A stretch of 6,903 nucleotides of DNA from contig JAQGOW010000396.1 in NCBI GenBank assembly GCA_028293405.1, forward strand, positions 1-6,903, written 5' to 3'. The position numbers were made by a program, and so were the translations under genes. Below the pieces are notes generated by a model. The model had not been told where the DNA came from. It saw only the letters and a program-made list of their open reading frames with translations, and ran no database searches. Shown piece by piece: positions 1 through 6,104 of the stretch. Every line of letters begins with the position of its first letter. The stretch's first letter is position 1. The stretch is from Verrucomicrobiales bacterium (GTDB taxonomy: Bacteria > Verrucomicrobiota > Verrucomicrobiia > Limisphaerales > Palsa-1400).

Positions 1-1887
1 GACGCGGTGAGCAGTGGCCTTTCGTGGGAAAGTGTGAAGTGGGCCTTCACTCATAACGTCGTCGGCAACTGGCATCCGATCACGATGCTTTCGCACATGC
101 TCGACTGTCAGATTTACGGCCTTGTCCCCGGCGCGCATCATTACACCGCCGTCCTGCTGCATATTTCCAACACGTTGCTTTTGTTTTTTCTGTTCCTGCG
201 GATGACGCGCAAACTGGCGAACAACCTGTGGCCGTGTGCATTTGTGGCGACACTGTTCGCGTTGCATCCATTGCACGTCGAATCGGTGACATGGCTTTCC
301 GAACGCAAAGATGTGCTGAGCGCGTTCTTCTTCATGCTCACCCTTTGGACGTATGTCCGTTACGCAGAAGCTCCAAAATCCAATCTGCCGTCATCTGGAT
401 TCAATTTTGATGTTTGGAGCTTATCTGGAGCTTGGAACTTGGGATTTGGAGCTTTGAAATGGTATGGACTTGCATTGGTGTTGTTCGCCCTCGGGTTGAT
501 GTCGAAGCCAATGCTTGTGACGTTGCCCTGCGTGCTGGTGTTGCTCGACTACTGGCCGTTGCAACGCATAACTCAATTCAGCGTGCGCGGATTCGGACTG
601 AGCATTTTAGAAAAAATTCCGTTCTTCGCGCTGTCGGCCATTTTCAGTGTGATCACCGTCCATGCGCAAAAGAGCGCCAATGCGGTTGTCTCATTCGAGG
701 ACTGGCCGCTCAAATCACGTCTGGCTGCAAGCGTCGTTGCGTATGGACAATACATCGGAAAGACATTCGTGCCGACTTCGCTCGGCGTGCTCTACCCGCA
801 CAGCGTCATGTCCGATTCGCAAGTTGCCGGGTCCGCTATTGTTCTGATTGTGATCTGCCTTGCAGCCCTCGCATTCGCGCGTTCGAAACGCTACGTCTTT
901 GCCGGTTGGTTTCTATTTGTTGGCGTGATGTTTCCTGTCAGTGGCATTGCCCAAGTCGGCGAGCAAGCTTTTGCCGACCGCTTCACTTACTTGCCGCACA
1001 TCGGAATGTTTATGGCTCTCGCGTGGCTTTTGTGCGAGGTCGCCGCCGTCCGCTCAAAGCTACCGATCATCGTGGCTGCTTTAGCAGCCGCTTGCATCCC
1101 ATTGACGCATCTTCAGGTGCAACATTGGTCCAACTCGGTCGCGGTTTTCGAAAATTGCCTGCACGTTGCGCCAAACAATTCCACTGCCCACCATTATCTC
1201 GCCGTGCTCCTCGACGCACAGGGGAAAACGAACGAAGCGATGCTGCATTTCTCGCGCGCCGTCGAGTGCAATCCGAACAACGTCACCGCGCGTTGTGGTT
1301 ACGCGTATGCTTTGGGCAGCCAAAATAAATTTGCTGAAGCGGCGCAGCAGTATGAGAGCGCATTACTGGTCGAGCCCACCAACGTGAAAGCTCATTATGG
1401 ACTCGCCGACGCGTTCGTGAAATTGAACCGGCTTGGCGACGCACTGAATCACTACGTCCAAGTCTTGAAATTGGAGCCCGACATCGCCGGCGCGCATTTC
1501 CAAATCGGCACCGCGATGCTCAGCGGTAAACAGGATCCAGTTGTTGCCGTTCAGTATTTGCGCAATGCCGTCCATTTTGCACCGCATTGGACCGACGCCT
1601 TGAATTCATTGTCCTGGACGCTCGCGACTCACTCGGACGCCAAAATTCGCAACGGCGATGAAGCCGTTACACTGGCGAAGCACGCTGTCTCGATTACGCG
1701 GGGTAATGACGCGGGTCTGCTCGACACACTGGCGGCATCTTACGCAGATGCGGGCAAGTTTGATTATGCGATCTACGCTGTCCAACGCGCGATCGACACA
1801 GCAAGACTCGCTAAACAAACCAATTCGATTCCTGAATTCGAATCGCACTTGAAATCGTTTCAGGCGCAAAAGCCCTGGCGCGAATAA
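1..1887 (+). CDS. TMTC-like polytopic membrane protein with C-terminal TPR repeats (5' partial)
   Basis: Probable GT-C-type membrane glycosyltransferase related to the TMTC (DUF1736) family; the bacterial members have no settled substrate. The frame is open from base 1 (D-A-V...). A GTG at 7 is possible, but the family normally has an upstream first membrane helix and an acidic loop, so I read the gene as cut by the window edge. Numbering from window codon 1, hydrophobic segments lie near residues 48-66, 76-92, 105-122, 154-167, 171-186, 205-222, 278-294, 300-318, 332-348 and 355-370. Conserved blocks include NWHPITMLSHMLDC (23-36), HPLHVESVTWLSERKDVLS (89-107), GLMSKPMLVTLP (165-176) and QVGEQAFADRFTYLP (318-332). 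Six TPR units follow (about 394-606), likely a protein-interaction module. Residues 123-152 are an unusual insertion encoded by the repeat at 368-454. The gene ends with TAA at 1885-1887, touching the mutL stop. The family call is firm; enzymatic activity is inferred. Confidence 0.85.
   Translation, partial: DAVSSGLSWESVKWAFTHNVVGNWHPITMLSHMLDCQIYGLVPGAHHYTAVLLHISNTLLLFFLFLRMTRKLANNLWPCAFVATLFALHPLHVESVTWLSERKDVLSAFFFMLTLWTYVRYAEAPKSNLPSSGFNFDVWSLSGAWNLGFGALKWYGLALVLFALGLMSKPMLVTLPCVLVLLDYWPLQRITQFSVRGFGLSILEKIPFFALSAIFSVITVHAQKSANAVVSFEDWPLKSRLAASVVAYGQYIGKTFVPTSLGVLYPHSVMSDSQVAGSAIVLIVICLAALAFARSKRYVFAGWFLFVGVMFPVSGIAQVGEQAFADRFTYLPHIGMFMALAWLLCEVAAVRSKLPIIVAALAAACIPLTHLQVQHWSNSVAVFENCLHVAPNNSTAHHYLAVLLDAQGKTNEAMLHFSRAVECNPNNVTARCGYAYALGSQNKFAEAAQQYESALLVEPTNVKAHYGLADAFVKLNRLGDALNHYVQVLKLEPDIAGAHFQIGTAMLSGKQDPVVAVQYLRNAVHFAPHWTDALNSLSWTLATHSDAKIRNGDEAVTLAKHAVSITRGNDAGLLDTLAASYADAGKFDYAIYAVQRAIDTARLAKQTNSIPEFESHLKSFQAQKPWRE
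368..454. repeat. Heptamer-built inverted-repeat element inserted in frame in the TMTC-like gene
   Basis: The left arm at 368-383 (AAGCTCCAAAATCCAA) and the right arm at 439-454 (TTGGGATTTGGAGCTT) are inverted repeats matching at 14 of 16 positions, with a perfect 9-bp outer part (AAGCTCCAA / TTGGAGCTT). Both arms are made of 7-bp units of the TTGGARY type: inverted at 370 and 377; direct at 414, then 425, 432, 439 and 446 in register, with a decayed unit at 453. The interval is 87 bp, exactly 29 codons, with no in-frame stop. It has 37 G/C of 87 by my count, lower than the flanks look. It encodes a Trp/Gly/Leu-rich stretch between two membrane segments, where homologues as I recall them have only a few residues. 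The boundaries are my choice from the arms; no target-site duplication was identified. Confidence 0.65.
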
Positions 1888-3780
1888 CTACACCGTCCGA
1901 CCGAACTTCTTTTCCAATTCCTTGAAGTTCATTTCGATAATCGTCGGTCGTCCGTGCGGGCACGTGTAAGGCATCTGACAGTGGCGGAGATCTTCAATGA
2001 GATTTTCCAACTCGGGGCCTGCCAGCGTGTCGTTCGCTTTGACAGCGTGACGGCAAACCGTTTTGGCAATGACATGTTCGCCGAGCCTCAACGTGTTCAC
2101 TCCTTGGCCAACGGATTTGAGTTCATCGACCAACTGCAAAATAAATCGACGCGGATCGCTCACCTTCACAAACGGGGGCAGGGCATCGAGCAGGAATGTG
2201 CGCTCGCCAAATTCGCTTAGCCCCACGCCGAGTCGAGTGAGTGTCGGCAATTGCTCGCGCAAAAACGTTGTGTCACGCGCGGCGAGTTCAACGGTTTCCG
2301 GTAACAACAATCGTTGCGACGGCGCGGTGCCCTGATGCTCGAGGCGCTGCAACATTTGCTCGAACAAAATGCGTTCGTGCGCCGCATGTTGGTCAAGCAA
2401 AACCAGCCCGCGATCAGATTCGAGCACGACATACAATTTCCCGATCACACCCACCAGTCGCAGCGGCACGTGCAACAATGGGACTGGGATTGATGAGTGC
2501 GGGTGTGCAACTGGTTGATCCGGTGGTGCCACCACCGCCAGCGTGCTCGGCTCGGGTGATTTCGGTAGCGGTGCTGGCCAGTTCGGAAGTGGTTTGGAAA
2601 GTTTTGGAAAATTCGGCAGCTCGATCGGTTCGTGTTCCGGTGCTGCTGGCGCTTGCGGCTCAAGGCTCAGCGGAGCAGGGGCAGGTTTCGGCTCAGGTTT
2701 AGCAACCGCAGCCGGCGTATGAAAATCGAGCAACGCTTTGCGAACGGCATCGGCCACAATATGCCGCACCGCGCGTTCGTGATGAAACTTCACCTCGCGC
2801 TTGGCCGGATGAATATTGACGTCGACCTCACTGGGATCCAACTCGATGAACAGCGCGCACACCGGATATTTCCCTTTCATCAAGGCGGTGTGATAGCCCT
2901 CGAGCAACGCGAAATTGATCCCGCGATTTTCCACCGGGCGTCGATTAACAAACACGTGCTGTTCATCGCGCGTCGAGCGCGAAACACCCGGAGCACCAAT
3001 GACTCCCCAAACGCGCAGTGCAGGATCAACGGCTGGCTCTTCCGCAGCATTGTCTTCGTCGCTCGCTCCAATCGGAAGATTGCCCGTGAACGTAACCGGC
3101 AAAAGTTTCTGGTCCGCGCCGTATAATCCGCGTAACCGTTCCCGCAGAGCCGCAATTTTATCCTCCGCCTTCACTCCGGGCAGTTGCCAAATCATCCGCC
3201 CGTCTTTGATGAATTCGAAAGTGACGGCCGGATAAGCCAGGGCGGCGAGCGTTAGATAATGTTGAATGTGCGCTGATTCAGTTTCTTCACTGCGCAAAAA
3301 TTTACGACGCGCCGGCAGATTGAAAAAAAGTTGTCGCACTTCCACGCTGGTCCCGGGCGCGCCGCCACCAGCTTTGACCGCAACGATCTTGCCTCCATTG
3401 ACGACGATCTCCGTGCCTTCAATCGTGCCGTCGTGTTCACGCGTGTTGAGCGTAAACCGGCTGACGCTCGCGATACTCGGCAAAGCTTCACCGCGAAAAC
3501 CCATCGTCGAAATTGCGCTGAGATCTTCTGCGCGTGTGATTTTGCTGGTGGCGTGGCGTTCGAGGCAAAGCAATGCGTCATCGCGGCTCATTCCCAGTCC
3601 GTCGTCGCTCACGCGAACGAGGCTGCGCCCACCCGCCTGAATTTCGACGCTGATGCGAGTTGATTTCGCATCGAGTGCATTCTCGACGAGCTCTTTGACG
3701 ACACTGGCGGGACGCTCCACCACTTCACCGGCCGCGATTTGGTTCGCGACATGTTCAGGCAAAAGGCGGATTCGGTTCAC
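1888..3780 (-). CDS. mutL: DNA mismatch repair protein MutL, endonuclease type
   Basis: MutL couples mismatch recognition by MutS to strand incision and removal. The 630-residue length is normal. The N-terminal GHKL ATPase shows IAAGEVVERPASVVKELVEN (catalytic Glu30, Mg-binding Asn34), SDDGLGM (58-64), FRGEALPSI (95-103) and GTSVEVRQLFFNLPARRKFL (143-162). A Pro-rich linker spans about 355-440. The C-terminal domain has the metal-binding nuclease motif DQHAAHERILFE (463-474), matching DQHA(x)2E(x)4E, plus VCRHAVKAND (575-584), CPHGRP (607-612) and a terminal FGR (626-628). QRLLLP (489-494) fits the beta-clamp-binding motif of this MutL class. It is therefore the latent-endonuclease form found in bacteria without MutH. 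The start is GTG at 3778-3780: an in-frame TAG at 3790-3792 excludes any further upstream start, and the MNRIRLLPEHVANQIAAGEV beginning matches the family. No clear Shine-Dalgarno sequence is seen. The gene lies 67 nt downstream of the kinase gene. Confidence 0.98.
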   Translation of the reverse strand: MNRIRLLPEHVANQIAAGEVVERPASVVKELVENALDAKSTRISVEIQAGGRSLVRVSDDGLGMSRDDALLCLERHATSKITRAEDLSAISTMGFRGEALPSIASVSRFTLNTREHDGTIEGTEIVVNGGKIVAVKAGGGAPGTSVEVRQLFFNLPARRKFLRSEETESAHIQHYLTLAALAYPAVTFEFIKDGRMIWQLPGVKAEDKIAALRERLRGLYGADQKLLPVTFTGNLPIGASDEDNAAEEPAVDPALRVWGVIGAPGVSRSTRDEQHVFVNRRPVENRGINFALLEGYHTALMKGKYPVCALFIELDPSEVDVNIHPAKREVKFHHERAVRHIVADAVRKALLDFHTPAAVAKPEPKPAPAPLSLEPQAPAAPEHEPIELPNFPKLSKPLPNWPAPLPKSPEPSTLAVVAPPDQPVAHPHSSIPVPLLHVPLRLVGVIGKLYVVLESDRGLVLLDQHAAHERILFEQMLQRLEHQGTAPSQRLLLPETVELAARDTTFLREQLPTLTRLGVGLSEFGERTFLLDALPPFVKVSDPRRFILQLVDELKSVGQGVNTLRLGEHVIAKTVCRHAVKANDTLAGPELENLIEDLRHCQMPYTCPHGRPTIIEMNFKELEKKFGRTV

Positions 3781-3787
3781 GAAACAA

Positions 3788-3815
3788 GGCTAAGTTCTAA
3801 ACGCTAAAGGCTAAA
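3788..3815. repeat. Four-unit heptanucleotide tandem repeat in the mutL leader
   Basis: The + strand has four consecutive 7-bp units of form NNCTAAR, starting at 3788, 3795, 3802 and 3809. The CTAA core recurs exactly every 7 bp, at 3790, 3797, 3804 and 3811. Read in the direction of mutL transcription the unit is YTTAGNN, and each unit carries a TAG; one of these (3790-3792) is the stop in frame with mutL. The array ends 7 bp before the GTG start codon, so a change in unit number would alter the leader spacing. The units are not identical, so the array is degenerate. A function is not shown. Confidence 0.7.
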
Positions 3816-3847
3816 GTGAAAAACGTCGTGGCGTTCGGCGCAACGCG

Positions 3848-4954
3848 CTAATCCGGTTGAATCGGCAGCGTAAACGAAAACACTGCGCCGCCTCTGGGCG
3901 AGTTGTGCACCGTGATCTTCCCGCCACAATCTTCGATCGTCTTTTTTGAAATCGTCAGGCCAAGCCCGGTGCCGTTCGCTTTTCCAAAAGTCACAAACGC
4001 CTGGAACAGTTTATCCGCAATCTCCGGCGCGATACCGGCGCCGGTATCTTCGACCTCCGTCACAACTTGATCGCCGAGCATTTTGACGCGCACGTAAATT
4101 CGGCCACCCGAACCTGTGGCATCCGCAGCATTGCCAAACAAATTGTAAAATACGCGCGTCAACCGCTGCTCATTAATTTGCACCGTTACAGGCGGCACCG
4201 CGCCATCGACCTGAATAGTCACGCCGCGCAGCCCGAGTTCCTGACGAATGTCCTCGATGATTTGCTGAACAAATTGCCCGTAATTGATTCGGCTCATCGA
4301 CACGGAGGCATCGTTCGAACCGCGCGCATACTCAAGCAATTCGTTGACCATCGTTGTAATGCGCTCGACCTGTTTTGAGATACGCGCCTTCGATTTGTTG
4401 CGCGATTCCAATGACGCTTCGGGCATTGCCGCTAGATCCGCCGACAAGCTAATCACGTGCAACGGATTTTTAAGGTCATGCACAATCGCACTGGCAAAAC
4501 GTCCAACTAACGCCAGCCGTTCGGCATCGAGCACCTCGCGAATGTATTGGCTATTGAAATGGCGCAAGCGCCCGCTGATTTCGCGCACCAGCCCCATCGT
4601 CAATTGCGGCGTGCGGTTCAACATCTCGAGCAAATCAACGCGCGAAACAAAATAGACCGTCGTCGTTTCGCCGGCCAAAGCTGAAGCCGAACGAGGATCG
4701 CTATCAATGACCGCCATTTCGCCGAACAACTCGCCGGGCCCGAGTTTGGAAATGACACGCGATTCACCGGACGAGGCCACCACCGCAATGTGAACTTCGC
4801 CACCTTTGACGATGTAAATGCCATCCCCGGGCGCGCCTTGTTTGAAAATAGTTTCACCCATCCCGTAGGTGCGCTCACGGGTGACTTGGCGCAGGCTTTC
4901 CAGCTCCGCAACCGGCAGTCCTTGGAATAGCTTGCACGACTCCAGCGAAACCAT
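3848..4954 (-). CDS. Soluble sensor histidine kinase with N-terminal cyclic-nucleotide-binding domain
   Basis: This 368-residue protein has no membrane segment or signal peptide and is predicted cytosolic. Residues 1-130 form a CAP/cNMP-type beta-barrel sensor; its phosphate-binding cassette is LFGEMAVIDSDPRSASA (76-92), with Glu79 and Arg88 in the positions that contact ribose and cyclic phosphate in the family. A helical linker (about 130-150) leads to a HisKA dimerisation domain with the H-box AIVHDLKNPL (156-165; phospho-acceptor His159). The HATPase domain has the N-box NLFGNAADA (271-279), G1 box VEDTGAGI (301-308), F-box LFQAF (316-320) and G2 box GTGLGL (328-333). All core residues look intact. 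There is no receiver domain and no response-regulator gene in the window, so the partner is unknown. ATG at 4952-4954 is chosen because an in-frame TAG sits at 4964-4966. No strong Shine-Dalgarno sequence is seen. The ligand (cAMP, c-di-GMP or other) cannot be told from the sequence. Confidence 0.93.
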   Translation of the reverse strand: MVSLESCKLFQGLPVAELESLRQVTRERTYGMGETIFKQGAPGDGIYIVKGGEVHIAVVASSGESRVISKLGPGELFGEMAVIDSDPRSASALAGETTTVYFVSRVDLLEMLNRTPQLTMGLVREISGRLRHFNSQYIREVLDAERLALVGRFASAIVHDLKNPLHVISLSADLAAMPEASLESRNKSKARISKQVERITTMVNELLEYARGSNDASVSMSRINYGQFVQQIIEDIRQELGLRGVTIQVDGAVPPVTVQINEQRLTRVFYNLFGNAADATGSGGRIYVRVKMLGDQVVTEVEDTGAGIAPEIADKLFQAFVTFGKANGTGLGLTISKKTIEDCGGKITVHNSPRGGAVFSFTLPIQPD

Positions 4955-5002
4955 GGCGCGAATCTATGAAATAACCCAACTCAGCGGAAGCCAAAACGTC
5001 GC

Positions 5003-5998
5003 TTACGCTGTGCGACGGATATTCACCCACGTATGCACGTGGGGCGCGCCGCGAAAATACCAAACCATCGCGGGCCCTTCCAATTGCCAAACGTCCCACA
5101 CGCCGTCGTTGCCAATATCCATGTTCTTGTAGAAAGACATGTGCACATTGTCCAAACCGTTTGCCTCGATCAGCTTCATCGCTTCGTCGGCATCGGCCTT
5201 GCGAAAAGGCGCGAGTAAATCCGCCATGACTTTTCGCACTTCAGCTTTTTGATCACGTGAAAGCGCGCTGATCGGAATCTCGGGTAAATCATTTTTGCCC
5301 TTGAGCTTCACCGTCTCGGTGCCGATCTCCTCACGAGGATCGCCGAGCAACGCTAGATCGCGTTGTTTCCCATCGAGCATTTGAAAAACGTGATTCGCTC
5401 GAACCGCTTGGTACCAATAAACGTTTCCAGGATGCGTCCGCTTTTCGTTAAAACCTTCCGCCGCGTGCCCGTAGAAAATCGGCCCGCCGAACGCCGCGCC
5501 TTCAACCGAATCTCCATCACACCGACGCGTGCAATGTCTTCCGGTCAAAACAAATTCAAACTTGCCCGTGCCCGGTTCGCCAAACAGCGCGACCGAACAA
5601 TCCTTGAAAGTCCCCGGCCCACCGCCGTCGTGCTCAACTTGAGTAAACACGCGCTTTGCGTAATCTGCACTATGGAGTCCGTTGAAGATCTCGCGAACCA
5701 TCGCCTGCTGATCGCGATTCATCAGGTCGCCGATCGTGGCTTTGGTGATATGCCAGTTGTTGTCGACCTTCGAACGAAGCGGATGATCGAACGGGAAAAC
5801 AACGCTTTTCCTCTGCTCTTCCGTCAGTGATTTGAATAACGTCGCCACTAGCGTTTCCGATGTTGGCTTCGCTTTTGCAAACGACGCCATCGGTATTGCT
5901 CCACTGGCGAGAGCAGCGGCTCCAATGGTGGTTCTTTTTAGAAAGTCACGGCGTGTCAGGTGACCATCGATGCAGGATGAAGAAGGCCGGGCTGTCAT
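5003..5998 (-). CDS. Tat-exported DUF3500-like protein of unknown function
   Basis: This 331-residue protein begins with a clear twin-arginine signal: TRRDFLKR (15-22, Arg16-Arg17), a hydrophobic stretch (about 23-40) and a plausible AKA cleavage site after residue 43. It is probably exported folded. The mature part follows the pattern I know for DUF3500: SLTEEQRKSVVFPFDHPLR (57-75) before a Trp (82), GEPGTGKFEFVLTGRH (140-155), a central GGPIFYGH (171-178), a second LDGKQRDLAL (208-217), GLDNVHMSFY (281-290) and a C-terminal WQLEGPAMVWYF...HVHTW (304-324). Some usual residues differ (TGRH where many members have GHH), so it may be a divergent subgroup. DUF3500 has no established function that I know of. 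The ATG at 5996-5998 is the only ATG/GTG/TTG start between the in-frame TAG at 6071-6073 and the Tat motif. No Shine-Dalgarno sequence stands out. The stop lies 48 nt before the kinase start. Confidence 0.8.
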   Translation of the reverse strand: MTARPSSSCIDGHLTRRDFLKRTTIGAAALASGAIPMASFAKAKPTSETLVATLFKSLTEEQRKSVVFPFDHPLRSKVDNNWHITKATIGDLMNRDQQAMVREIFNGLHSADYAKRVFTQVEHDGGGPGTFKDCSVALFGEPGTGKFEFVLTGRHCTRRCDGDSVEGAAFGGPIFYGHAAEGFNEKRTHPGNVYWYQAVRANHVFQMLDGKQRDLALLGDPREEIGTETVKLKGKNDLPEIPISALSRDQKAEVRKVMADLLAPFRKADADEAMKLIEANGLDNVHMSFYKNMDIGNDGVWDVWQLEGPAMVWYFRGAPHVHTWVNIRRTA

Positions 5999-6104
5999 CT
6001 GACTAACATGCGCTGTGCGCGAGCGTGCGGCAACACGGTTTTGTAAACCAGCGGACGTATTGTGACGACGCTACCTCTAACCCGGTGCCCTTGGCAGCCG
6101 TATA

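Noticed and set aside
414..1328. A 304-codon open frame on the + strand in a second frame of the TMTC-like gene
   Set aside because: It lies wholly inside the real gene, begins within the heptamer repeat, is Arg/Cys-rich without any recognisable domain, and the true frame has strong family motifs throughout.
1898..1950. Inverted 7-mers CGACCGA / TCGGTCG near the convergent gene ends
   Set aside because: The loop is 39 nt, both arms are mutL codons, and no U-run follows; probably chance.
2593..2610. Two copies of TTTGGAAA 10 bp apart in the mutL linker
   Set aside because: On the coding strand they are part of the Pro/Lys/Phe-rich linker codons, and two short copies are not enough to call a repeat element.
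2241..3663. Several + strand open frames of 88-164 codons opposite mutL
   Set aside because: They are antisense shadows of a well-conserved mutL coding sequence; their products are Arg-rich and show no domain.
3819..3846. Possible terminator after the kinase: stem GCGTT/AACGC (3831-3835 with 3842-3846) and a five-U run (3819-3823) on the - strand
   Set aside because: The stem is only 5 bp with a 6-nt loop, and the U-run is 7 nt away from it rather than adjacent, so it is a poor intrinsic terminator.
5561..5581. P-loop-like GEPGTGKF in the DUF3500-like protein
   Set aside because: It resembles a Walker A motif, but Phe replaces the required Ser/Thr after Lys, there is no Walker B or other NTPase motif, and the protein is exported; it aligns instead with a Gly-rich turn of DUF3500.
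5681..5998. Possibility that the exported protein's gene starts further upstream than 5998
   Set aside because: The frame is open to 6071, but no ATG, GTG or TTG codon occurs between there and 5998, and the Tat motif sits at the expected distance from this start.
6010..6096. Small hairpins between mdh and the DUF3500-like gene (GGTTT/AAACC at 6037-6049, GCGC/GCGC at 6010-6020, TGCC/GGCA at 6086-6096)
   Set aside because: Stems of 4-5 bp without a U-run are expected by chance; none is supported as a terminator or operator, and no good -35/-10 pair was found in this gap.
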